Positions 40,883 through 48,560 of a stretch of DNA of 64,000 bases are shown in pieces. The stretch is from Rhodococcus oxybenzonivorans (GTDB lineage: Bacteria > Actinomycetota > Actinomycetes > Mycobacteriales > Mycobacteriaceae). The DNA is taken from NCBI RefSeq assembly GCF_003130705.1, contig NZ_CP021354.1, positions 62,001 to 126,000 of the forward strand, read 5' to 3'. The notes under the pieces were generated by a model. The model ran no database searches and was not told the DNA's origin. It worked only from the letters and a program-made list of their open reading frames with translations. Made by a program: the position numbers and the translations under genes. Every line of letters begins with the position of its first letter. Positions within the stretch are counted from its first letter, which is position 1.

Positions 40883-41719
40883 TCAACCTGTGACGCGCGC
40901 TGCGTTCCCGGCGTCGACGGGCAGGACGATGCCGCTGATGTGTTCGCTGCCCTCGGCGGTGAGGAACAGGACGACGCGGGTGATCTCGACGGGGTCGAGC
41001 CACGCAACGGGCTGGGCGTGCAGGCTGCGGAAGACCGGTGCGACGTCGTCGGATCCGGGATTGTCGAGGTCGGGCCGCATCATCCGGTACAGGGAATCGT
41101 TGTGGATCATGGGAGTCGAGATATTTCCGGGGGCAACCGCATTGACGGTGATCCCGTGTGGTGCGAGGTCGAGCGCCGCACTCTTGGTGAGTCCGATGAC
41201 GCCCCATTTGGATGCGGCGTAGGCGGCCATGTTGGCATTCCCGGCCCGCCCCAGCATGGAGGAGACGGTGACGATGCGCCCGTATCCCCGGCGGATCATC
41301 CCCGGGGCCACCGCTCCGACGGTGTTGAAGACGCCGGTCAGGTTGGAACCGATGGCCTCGGACCACTGCTCCTGGGTGAGGGACTGGACGGGTGCGGCCA
41401 CGGACACGCCGGCATTCGCCACAGCAATGTCGATTCGTCCCAGTTCGGATTCGGCTCGTGCGACGAGGGCGTCCATGGCGCCTCGGTCGGCGGTATCCAG
41501 TGTCGCTGTGATGCAGCGACGTCCGGTCGACCGCACCAGTTCCGCGGTCTCGTCGAGGTCGGCCTCGGTGGCGAGGGGGTAGCCGACCACCGGGCTGTCT
41601 GCGCACCGATCGCACAGGACGATGTCTGCGCCGCGTTCGGCAAACGCCACCGCGTGGCTACGGCCCTGGCCGCGGGCTCCGCCGGTGATCAGGGCGACTC
41701 GGCCATCGAATCGATCCAT
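40883..41719 (-). CDS. SDR family oxidoreductase, mycofactocin-coupled type
   Basis: This is a 278-residue SDR whose N-terminus reads GRVALITGGARGQGRSHAVAFA, the pattern of the SDR group that depends on the peptide-derived redox carrier mycofactocin in actinobacteria. ITGGARGQG is the cofactor loop, ANAGVS follows, and the active site has SSM and YAASK. The last segment SGIVLPVDAGNAARVTG is typical. ATG at 41719 matches the conserved start. It is the first of three SDR genes on the minus strand, 23 bases from the next. The mycofactocin link is inferred from family; no mft genes are in the window. Confidence 0.85.
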   Translation of the reverse strand: MDRFDGRVALITGGARGQGRSHAVAFAERGADIVLCDRCADSPVVGYPLATEADLDETAELVRSTGRRCITATLDTADRGAMDALVARAESELGRIDIAVANAGVSVAAPVQSLTQEQWSEAIGSNLTGVFNTVGAVAPGMIRRGYGRIVTVSSMLGRAGNANMAAYAASKWGVIGLTKSAALDLAPHGITVNAVAPGNISTPMIHNDSLYRMMRPDLDNPGSDDVAPVFRSLHAQPVAWLDPVEITRVVLFLTAEGSEHISGIVLPVDAGNAARVTG

Positions 41720-41742
41720 CGTTGTCTCCTTGTCCGGACGCA

Positions 41743-42486
41743 CTACCGCAGCTTGATGCTGCCGCCGTCCGCCATCAATGTCTGGCCGGTCATGTACCGC
41801 GAATCGTCGGTAGCGAGAAACACCGCCACGGGCGCGATGTCCGTCTCGGGATCGCCGATGCGCTGTAGGGGAACCTTCGCCACGGAGGCCGCCGCGCGTT
41901 CGGGGAACGCGGCCTGCCACGCGAGGACTCCTTCGGTGGCCGCGAACGGGCAGATGACGTTCACCCGAATCCCGTCGGCCGCCCACTCGTTGGCGGCCAC
42001 GCGGCTCACGCCCCGGATCGCTTCTTTCGCCGCGGCGTACGACGTCTGGGTGGGCATGCCGTCCAGCCCGGACCCGGACGCAAAGTTGATCACCGAACCT
42101 TTCGCCGACTTCAGTTGCGGGTAGCAGGCCTGCATCAGGTGCACCACGGGATAGAACCCGGTCTGGAAAGACAGGTCGAACATGTCTTGGGTGTGGTCGA
42201 CCAGCAGTGCCTGGCGCGACGCGTGCGCGTTGTTGACCAGTACGTCCACGGATCCGAACGCGTCGACTGCGGCGTCGCGGATCTGGTCGGCGGACTCGCG
42301 CCGGGAGATGTCGACGTTCAGGAAGCGGGTGGCCGCGCCGAGTTCTTTCTCGAGAGCCGTGCCGCGTTCGTCGTCGATGTCCACGAAGAGAACGTTGGCG
42401 CCCTCACGGACGAACACCCGGGTGATGGCTCGCCCGATCCCGCCCGCCCCGCCGGTCACGATTGCTGTCTTTCCCTGCAGTCTCAT
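41743..42486 (-). CDS. SDR family oxidoreductase
   Basis: This is a 247-residue SDR similar to 3-oxoacyl-ACP reductases. GGAGGIG at about residues 12-18 and the YAAAK active-site motif around residue 158 are intact. The usual NNAG is NNAHAS, with His in place of Gly, and a serine in SGSGLDG is likely catalytic. The C-terminus ends MTGQTLMADGGSIKLR. It shares the strand and short spacing with the SDRs at 40883 and 42509, which suggests one operon for a side chain or alicyclic substrate. Confidence 0.88.
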   Translation of the reverse strand: MRLQGKTAIVTGGAGGIGRAITRVFVREGANVLFVDIDDERGTALEKELGAATRFLNVDISRRESADQIRDAAVDAFGSVDVLVNNAHASRQALLVDHTQDMFDLSFQTGFYPVVHLMQACYPQLKSAKGSVINFASGSGLDGMPTQTSYAAAKEAIRGVSRVAANEWAADGIRVNVICPFAATEGVLAWQAAFPERAAASVAKVPLQRIGDPETDIAPVAVFLATDDSRYMTGQTLMADGGSIKLR

Positions 42487-42508
42487 GATGTTCCTTTGCG
42501 CGTTCGGG

Positions 42509-43447
42509 TCAGACGCATACGGTCGCGGCGGTGGCCAGCGCCGCCTTCTCGAGTTCCGCGACGCTGAACGCGGCGTAGTTCTCGTACGGTCCGCGGCCTG
42601 CGAAATAGGGAGTCAGAAGTCCTTCGAGTTCCTCGGGTGAGAACGCGGATCCCGCTGCATCGAAACGGTTCTCGACTGTGGGTGCCGCCATCAATGCGAC
42701 CATCTTGCCGTAGACGACGAAGACCTGCCCGTTGATCTCGTCCGAGGCGGGGGAGGCCAGGTAGTGGACGAGTGTGGCGACGCGTTCGGGCGAGAGGGGA
42801 TCGGGTCCGGCGTCCGCGGCGGTATTCGCCCCGAAGGCGTCGGCCGTCATCGCAGTCCGGGCGCGCGGGCAGATGGCGTTGGCGCGCACTCCATATCGCG
42901 AGAGCCCCTGCGCCGTCGACAGGGTGAGCGCGGTGATTCCGGCCTTGGCCGCCGAATAGTTGGGTTGGCCGGCCGAACCGAAGAGGAAGGCCTCGGACGA
43001 CGTGTTGATCACCCGTCCGTACACGGGCCCTCCCGCGGCTTTGCTCGCCTCGCGCCAGTGCACCGAGGCCGCGCGCGATGTGGCGGCATGGCCTTTGAGG
43101 TGAACGCGAATGACGTCGTCCCAGTCGGATTCGGACAGGTTGAAGATCATCTTGTCGCGAAGGATCCCGGCGTTGTTGACGAGGATGTCCATAGATCCGA
43201 AAGTGCTGACTGCTTCCTGGACGAGGCGTTCGCCCAGCGACCAGTCGGAGACGTCGCCCGTGACCGCCGTCGCCTGTCCTCCGGCGGCCGTGATTTCGTC
43301 CGCCACGGTGCGTGCATTGTCGCCCATGTCGTTGACGACGACGGCGGCCCCGGCTGCGGCGAGGGCGAGGGCTTCGGCGCGGCCGAGTCCCGCACCGGCG
43401 CCGGTGACGACGGCAGTGCGTCCAGCCAGGTTCAGCGATTCCGTCAT
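42509..43447 (-). CDS. SDR family oxidoreductase (multifunctional enzyme type 2-like)
   Basis: This 312-residue SDR resembles the dehydrogenase domain of peroxisomal-type multifunctional beta-oxidation proteins. It has AVVTGAGAGLGRAEALALAAAGAAVVVND, NNAGILRDKMI, and a SSEA/PNYSAAKAG active site. The C-terminal extension of about 60 residues (after QVFVVYG) is longer than in simple SDRs. It is probably the first gene of the three-SDR operon; its promoter should lie in the 199 bases before the divergent exporter gene. Confidence 0.87.
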   Translation of the reverse strand: MTESLNLAGRTAVVTGAGAGLGRAEALALAAAGAAVVVNDMGDNARTVADEITAAGGQATAVTGDVSDWSLGERLVQEAVSTFGSMDILVNNAGILRDKMIFNLSESDWDDVIRVHLKGHAATSRAASVHWREASKAAGGPVYGRVINTSSEAFLFGSAGQPNYSAAKAGITALTLSTAQGLSRYGVRANAICPRARTAMTADAFGANTAADAGPDPLSPERVATLVHYLASPASDEINGQVFVVYGKMVALMAAPTVENRFDAAGSAFSPEELEGLLTPYFAGRGPYENYAAFSVAELEKAALATAATVCV

Positions 43448-43646
43448 GCGTACTCCTCGAGTAGAAAATTAGATTTCATTCTAGTTCTAGCGTATGGCAT
43501 CCCCACAAGCCAGTACTCGAAGCGAAGTTCTGACAAGAATGTTTTCTACTTTCCGCGAGGTCTCGCTGAGTGGGAATTGTGGTCGAGGTCACTGGCGCGC
43601 ATGTCAGGTTGAGCGTGCTGATCCTCTCGAAACACCGGAGCCTCAT

Positions 43647-45119
43647 ATGAATCACATTCCCCTGTCCCCAGGCGAGGCGGAGCGCGCACCGCTCTCGCGC
43701 GGGAAGTCGTACGCCCTCCTGGCCTTGATCATTCTCCTGGTCGAAGTCATCCCCCTCGCCTACAACTTCGTCACCCCGGCACTGCCCGAGATCTCGAAGC
43801 ACTTCGGGACTGCGAACGTCGGCTGGGTGATCACGATCGTCACGCTCATGCTCGCCGCGTCCACCCCGCTCGTAGGCAAGCTCGGTGACATCTACGGCAA
43901 GAAGCGGATGATGCTCGTGTCGGCCGCGGTGTTCGGTGCCGGGTCGTTGTTGGGCGCTCTGGCTCCGAACTTCGAACTCTTCCTGGTCGGCCGTGGGCTC
44001 CAGGGCGCGGGCATGGCCATTCTCGTCCTGGCCTATGGCTTGATCCGCGACATTCTGCCGCCCGCAATCATTCCCGTGGCGGTCGGCTTCATCGCTACGG
44101 GCATGGGTGCCAGCACCATCCTCGGACCCATCATCGGCGGCTACCTCATCGATGACTTCGGTTACACCGGCGTGTTCTGGGCGCAGCTGCTCCACGTCGC
44201 CGTGGTGGGTATTGCGGTCGCAATCTTCGTTCCCGAGACCACGCTGCGGACGCGCTCCAAGCTGGACGTGCTCGGGGCGCTCATTCTGGGAACCGGCGCG
44301 TTTCTGCTGCTGTTCGGCATCGGTAAGGCGTCCACCTGGGGATACACCTCGCCGCAGACGCTGCTCTTCCTCGGCGGTGGCCTCGCCGTCCTGGCCGGTT
44401 GGCTGGTCTACGAGCGCACCCCGAAGGAGCCGCTCATCGATCTGCAGATGCTTCGGCACCCGCCCGTCGCGAAGACGCTGGCCGCCAGCGGTTTCGTCCA
44501 GTTCGTCCTGGTCAGCCATTCGATGCTGATCCCGATGTTCGTGATGACCGACCCCGACCTGGGGCTGGGGTACGGATTCGGCGCGACCGCACTTGCCGTC
44601 GCGATTTACACGGTGCCCACCGGCGTGGTGTCGATGATCGCGGGACCGGTGGGCGGGTACTTCACGCGTCGCATCGGCCCGGCTCCGGTTCTGGTGTTCG
44701 GCGGATTTGCGCTCGCCCTCGGCTCATTCCTACTTGCGACGCTGCATGATTCGACGCTTCAGCTGATGTTCGGGCAGTTGGTCATCGGACTCGGGCTGGG
44801 CTCCGCGTCGGCGACGCTCCCCAACCTCATCATGCGCACCGTGCCCGCCGAGACCCAGGGTATCGCCGGCGGGATGCTCAACCTGTCCGGTTCGCTCGGC
44901 AGCGCGATCGGCAGCCAGGTGATGATCACCATCCTCGCGATCCCCGGAGTGATGCTCGTGGGTCGTGCCTCGCACTTCCCGGAACAGGGCTTCGTGTACG
45001 CCTTCTTCACCCTCGCCGTCGCGGGTGTGCTCGCCGGAGTCATGGGACTCCTGCTGACCCGCAACAGGATCGACCGTCCCACCGACGTCGCGGTACCGAA
45101 GTCCGAGATGGTGGCCTGA
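43647..45119 (+). CDS. MFS transporter, DHA2-type drug:proton antiporter family
   Basis: This is a 490-residue transporter with about 14 transmembrane helices. It has the DHA2 pattern: TPALPEISKHFG, LVGKLGDIYGKKRMML (signature), GRGLQGAGMAILVLAYGLIRD, and SATLPNLIMRTVP with GIAGGMLNLSGSLGSAIG in the later half. ATG at 43647 gives a normal start; the open frame to 43494 is not family-like. It is divergent from three SDR genes, so it may handle the same substrate. A strong terminator follows at 45129. Confidence 0.87.
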   Translation: MNHIPLSPGEAERAPLSRGKSYALLALIILLVEVIPLAYNFVTPALPEISKHFGTANVGWVITIVTLMLAASTPLVGKLGDIYGKKRMMLVSAAVFGAGSLLGALAPNFELFLVGRGLQGAGMAILVLAYGLIRDILPPAIIPVAVGFIATGMGASTILGPIIGGYLIDDFGYTGVFWAQLLHVAVVGIAVAIFVPETTLRTRSKLDVLGALILGTGAFLLLFGIGKASTWGYTSPQTLLFLGGGLAVLAGWLVYERTPKEPLIDLQMLRHPPVAKTLAASGFVQFVLVSHSMLIPMFVMTDPDLGLGYGFGATALAVAIYTVPTGVVSMIAGPVGGYFTRRIGPAPVLVFGGFALALGSFLLATLHDSTLQLMFGQLVIGLGLGSASATLPNLIMRTVPAETQGIAGGMLNLSGSLGSAIGSQVMITILAIPGVMLVGRASHFPEQGFVYAFFTLAVAGVLAGVMGLLLTRNRIDRPTDVAVPKSEMVA

Positions 45120-45128
45120 TCCTCCCAC

Positions 45129-45167
45129 CGACAGCGGGGCCCGCACTTTGTGCGGGCCCCGCTGTCG
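45129..45167. terminator. 18-bp perfect hairpin, bidirectional terminator
   Basis: Arms 45129-45146 and 45150-45167 match perfectly around a 3-base TTT loop, followed by TTT. It separates the DHA2 transporter gene (ends at 45119) from the convergent SnoaL-like gene (ends at 45174) and can serve both. Confidence 0.9.
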
Positions 45168-45173
45168 TTTGGA

Positions 45174-45659
45174 TCAGCTGAGGACGCCGCCGGCGAGCAG
45201 GGCCCGTGCCTCCTCACGGCCGTCGAGGAGCCGATTGGTCCGGCGGGTCACCTTCCACACGCCGTCGATCTTGGCGAGCTCCCAGCGGTTGGCCGTGATC
45301 CGGTGTACACGGAATCCGTCTTCGTCGCGAATGATCAACTGCGACTTGCAGGTCGCCACCGCGGTGTCCCCATCGACCCGGATGTGTCCGGGCTCGAGCA
45401 TGTGCGCGCAACCGCCGCCGATCCAGCCCTGGTGTGCCTGCGACTGCACCATCGCAGTGATGGCTGCGTGTCCGCGCAGCACGCCGGTGTCTACGTCGTA
45501 CACACCGTCCTCGGTCCACAGCCGGGCCACCGCCTCGGCTGAGCCGCTGTCGATGGCGGGACCGTAGGCGGTCATCAATTCGAGGATCGCGAGCTTGTCT
45601 TCGAGCACGGCGACCCGCCCGAGGAGAGACTGGAGAAGTTGTTTTTCGGTATCGGTCAC
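45174..45659 (-). CDS. SnoaL-like/nuclear transport factor 2-fold protein
   Basis: This is a 161-residue single-domain cone-shaped protein of the NTF2/SnoaL type, with a short coiled N-terminal helix (residues 1-25). Typical segments are YGPAIDSGSAEAVARLWTEDGVYDVD and WELAKIDGVWKVTRRTNRLLDG. Related proteins act as hydroxylases, dehydratases or isomerases; His in QAHQGW and GCAHML could be active. The start overlaps the LLM gene end by four bases, so the two are coupled. Confidence 0.83.
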   Translation of the reverse strand: MTDTEKQLLQSLLGRVAVLEDKLAILELMTAYGPAIDSGSAEAVARLWTEDGVYDVDTGVLRGHAAITAMVQSQAHQGWIGGGCAHMLEPGHIRVDGDTAVATCKSQLIIRDEDGFRVHRITANRWELAKIDGVWKVTRRTNRLLDGREEARALLAGGVLS

Positions 45660-46555
45660 CGCTGTGTCCTGTCGTCGGAGGATGTACTTCGAAAAGTGAG
45701 GCCGAGCTCGTCGCCGAGCTGCCGGAGGGCGCCCAGTTGCTCGCAGTAATGTCCGGCGCCGGTGGAGGCGAGGGTCGCGCTGACGATCGTGGTGCCGGCA
45801 TCGCGGCGTCGTTCGAGGGCGCGGCGCACGGTGTCGGGGTTACCGATCGGGTCGAGTGGTGCCCCCGCGCTCAGAATCACCTCGAAGCCGCCGGGTAGTT
45901 CGACCTTGCCGAGGAGTGCGCACAGTTCGTCGAGCGAGAGACCGAACGGGACCCAGCCGTCACCGAAGGCGACCGCGCGCCGCAGAGAGCGGAGCGTGCG
46001 CCCGCCCACCCACAGGGGGACCCGTGGTTGCACGGCGTGCGGTTCCACGACTACGTTTTCGAAATCGTAGAAGGAGCCGTGATACTCCGGCCGGGAACGG
46101 GACAGCGACGCGCGCAGGGCGGCGAGGGCGTCGTCGGCGCGGGGTCCGCGGTCGTCGAAGTGGGCGCCGAGCAGGGCGAACTCCTCACGCAGGCTGCCTA
46201 CGCCGAGGCCGAGAACCAGGCGGCCCCCGCTGACGGCGTCGAGCGTGCCGTACCGCTTGGCGATCTCGAGTGGGTGGTGATAACCGAGCACCAGGACCTG
46301 TGTGGCGAGCCGGATGCCGCTCGTCCGCGCGGCGAGAAAGCCGAGAGTGGCGAGCGGGTCCCAGTACGTGGCGCCGCGCTCGGCCGCAACATCGGTGGGC
46401 ACGGCCACGTGCTCGCTGCAGGTGAGATGGTGATAGCCGAGGCGGTCCGCCGTTTCGGCTATCCGGGTCAAATCCTCGATCCCGGCGCCGGCCTCCCACT
46501 CCGCTACGACGGCGGGATGCTGGACGACGATGGGCGGCGCGATTCCTATGTGCAT
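45656..46555 (-). CDS. LLM class flavin-dependent oxidoreductase (probable F420-dependent)
   Basis: This is a 299-residue luciferase-like TIM-barrel protein. It has LGYHHLTCSEHVAVP, YWDPLATLGFLAARTSGIRL, RYGTLDAVSGGRLVLGLGVG and VPLWVGGRTLRSLRRAV, typical of the actinobacterial TIGR03619-like F420 group. The stop is four bases into the SnoaL-like gene. The ATG at 46555 starts the homologous region. Coenzyme use (F420 or FMN) is inferred from family. Confidence 0.85.
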   Translation of the reverse strand: MHIGIAPPIVVQHPAVVAEWEAGAGIEDLTRIAETADRLGYHHLTCSEHVAVPTDVAAERGATYWDPLATLGFLAARTSGIRLATQVLVLGYHHPLEIAKRYGTLDAVSGGRLVLGLGVGSLREEFALLGAHFDDRGPRADDALAALRASLSRSRPEYHGSFYDFENVVVEPHAVQPRVPLWVGGRTLRSLRRAVAFGDGWVPFGLSLDELCALLGKVELPGGFEVILSAGAPLDPIGNPDTVRRALERRRDAGTTIVSATLASTGAGHYCEQLGALRQLGDELGLTFRSTSSDDRTQR

Positions 46556-47190
46556 CTGTTTCGGTACTCCGCTGTAGAAAATCGGTGGTTGTAGAGGATC
46601 GGTGTCCTCACCGTTGTAGTGGAGGTTCCGGCGCGGGGTCGGGGCCATTCCCGGTGACCGGACGCGGTGCCCGGTCGGGGTGTTCGGTTGTGGCGGGTAA
46701 CGATGCGGGCCATTGTCGGGGTACCGGCGACTCGAGCGCGCATCAGTCACACAGGTAACAAAGCGCCATCAACCGGGACCGCTCCCGGGAGGTCGAAACC
46801 GCGGCGGGAGACGGGGTTCGGTGGTGTGCTGCAGAAGCCACTGACCTTCCTGCCTGCGATGGTGCCGATCGGGACACCCTCATCGCACCGCACTTCCACG
46901 CCACACGCAGATCGCAGATGAGTACCGGGGTCAGGTCGTGACCTCTCCTCATCGGCTCATCGGACCACTTCGTCGTGGTTGCAGACCGGATACTTCGAGG
47001 TGTCCGGGCAGCATTCTGCGCGCGGGTGCTGCTACCGGGGCCGTTCACGGCCTCGTTCACCGGTTCGATCGTCGCTGACGCAGTTAACTGGCCGCACAGA
47101 CACTCTGCAGAGCAAAAACGCGGTGACCTCGCAGTTTCGGAGGATAGCTGCGATAACTGAAATTATCGCGACCTAGTGCGCACAAACCAT
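46556..47190. other. Gene-poor stretch at the left side of the accessory island
   Basis: About 630 bases hold no convincing gene; short frames lack ribosome-binding sites and family patterns. The part near 46556 should contain the LLM gene promoter. A small perfect inverted repeat (GCGATAA, 6-base spacer, TTATCGC) is at 47150-47169. Confidence 0.55.
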
Positions 47191-47253
47191 GAGTGACACG
47201 GAGCGATGCCACGGAAAGGGCCGGGAGTCCTGTGATGTAGGTTCCGCGACGCG

Positions 47254-47313
47254 GTGTCACTTTCCAAATTTCATGTCACTCGCGTGTCACTTTCCAGGTT
47301 TCGTGTCACTCGG
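47254..47313 (+). repeat. Two tandem 30-bp repeats at a likely transposon end
   Basis: Units 47254-47283 and 47284-47313 differ at only four positions; each carries GTGTCACTTTCC at one end and a TGTCACTCG at the other. A third, inverted partial copy (GAGTGACAC at 47191 and GGAAAGGG at 47213) lies upstream. Clustered TGTCAC repeats next to a TnsA gene resemble transposase-binding ends of Tn7/Mu-type elements. Confidence 0.7.
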
Positions 47314-47328
47314 GACAACACTGGATAT

Positions 47329-48051
47329 GTGCCCAGGACCAGCGAGGTCGAGGTCAGGTACGTGCAGGACGACGGCGGTCCTGTCGCGACAACGATCGCT
47401 GCCGTAGATTTGCATCACGTTGTTCACGGATTGCCGGTCCGACGAGTGCAGAGTCATCACCGTCGCCGCCACTACGCGGGAATGTTCTGGTCAGCCACCA
47501 ATCATGGCCACGTGCCGTACGAGAGTCGTCTGGAGCTGGATCGGCTGTGGGTCGCGGACTTCGCGGCGCCGGTGGTTCGGATCGCCGCGCAGCCGATGTG
47601 GCTGTGCGGATTGGATGGGAAGCGACGGCGTCGGCACGTTCCGGACCTACTACTCGCGCATGCCGATGGCAGGTTCACAGTGGTCGACGTCAAACCGGAA
47701 CAGTTCGCCCGTCGCGACGAAGTGGCGCAGGTGTTCTCGTGGACCGGACGGGTGTGCGGGGCCCGAGGGTGGTCGTACGAAGTGTGGACTGGGTCGGACC
47801 CGGTGATTCTGTCGAACATCCGGACCATTGGCGCCGCGCGCAGAACTGGCTCGATTGACGCCGAGACCGCGGCGAACCTCGAGGCGGTCGCCGCGACCGG
47901 AATGACGATCGACGAGGTGGTCACGGCAGTGAATAGTCCGCGGGCCCGCATTGCTGTGCTCGCGAAGTTGTGGTCCGGGATGTGGACGGTGGATCTATCG
48001 ATACCGTTGTCCGGAAAGTCGGTGCTGACCTGCGCGGAGGGATCGCCATGA
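47329..48051 (+). CDS. TnsA-like endonuclease of a Tn7/Mu-type transposon
   Basis: The 240-residue protein has a restriction-like PD-(D/E)xK fold as in TnsA, which cuts the 5' ends of a transposon. The catalytic residues are visible as the Glu in HVPYESRLELDRLW, the Asp in RHVPDLLLAH and the Lys in VVDVKPEQ. The rest of the domain (VAQVFSWTGRVCGARG, then WTGSDPVILSNIRTI) fits actinobacterial relatives. The frame continues to 47254, but that part is the repeat array, so GTG at 47329 is preferred. The stop overlaps the ATG of the next gene by four bases (ATGA), as is usual for tnsA-tnsB. The partner transposase is truncated, so the element cannot be active alone. Confidence 0.78.
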   Translation: MPRTSEVEVRYVQDDGGPVATTIAAVDLHHVVHGLPVRRVQSHHRRRHYAGMFWSATNHGHVPYESRLELDRLWVADFAAPVVRIAAQPMWLCGLDGKRRRRHVPDLLLAHADGRFTVVDVKPEQFARRDEVAQVFSWTGRVCGARGWSYEVWTGSDPVILSNIRTIGAARRTGSIDAETAANLEAVAATGMTIDEVVTAVNSPRARIAVLAKLWSGMWTVDLSIPLSGKSVLTCAEGSP

Positions 48052-48308
48052 CGGGCATTATTGAGCTACGCCCCGGCGTTCGCATCTGGTTCGGTGGCAC
48101 CTCGTGGGAGGTCGTCACGCTGCACGGGTGTGAAGTGTTCCGCTACGCCCTCGAACTCGGCGGAACTCTGACCGGAGAGCACGGCGTCGGCACCTTGAAG
48201 CGTCGCTGGCTGTCACTCGAACTCGGCGAGGACAGCATGCAACTGCACCGATCGATCAAGGCTTCGTTCGATCCGCTCGGAATCCTCAACCCGGGTAAGG
48301 GTTTCTGA
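48048..48308 (+). pseudogene. Chimeric ORF: transposase (TnsB-like) N-terminus joined to the tail of an FAD-linked oxidase
   Basis: The 86-residue frame begins MTGIIELRPGVRIWFGGTSWEVVTL, the usual start of the DDE transposase that follows tnsA in actinobacterial elements. After about residue 27 it changes to VFRYALELGGTLTGEHGVGTLKRRWL and ends FDPLGILNPGKGF, which is the C-terminus of glycolate/lactate-type FAD-linked oxidases (GlcD family). The change is in frame near 48126-48135. The simplest reading is a deletion that removed most of the transposase, any further transposon genes and the oxidase N-terminus. No function is expected. Confidence 0.75.
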
Positions 48309-48560
48309 TTCTCGAGCGGTGTTACACAGCTTTGGTAGGGATCTTGGTACACGTCCGAGGCATCGATGAGTTCGCTTGTGATGAAGACAGGACCCTCGCG
48401 GCGTATTGATCACGCCAGGAAGAAAGCACGGACGTCACGGGTTTGAAGAGTTCTTCGCCGTTCATCATCCAGTTCAGGTGCCCCCGCGAAGCTAATGATG
48501 CATCCGATGAAATATGGAGGGGTTTACCGGTGAGGTCTCGTATTGCCTGGTCTTGAGTTC

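Noticed and set aside
46743..47060. Small minus-strand ORF in the gene-poor stretch
   Set aside because: Low complexity, no ribosome-binding site and no resemblance to a family.
48309..48560. Small gene between the chimeric ORF and the zinc-finger protein
   Set aside because: All frames are short and interrupted; nothing supports a gene.
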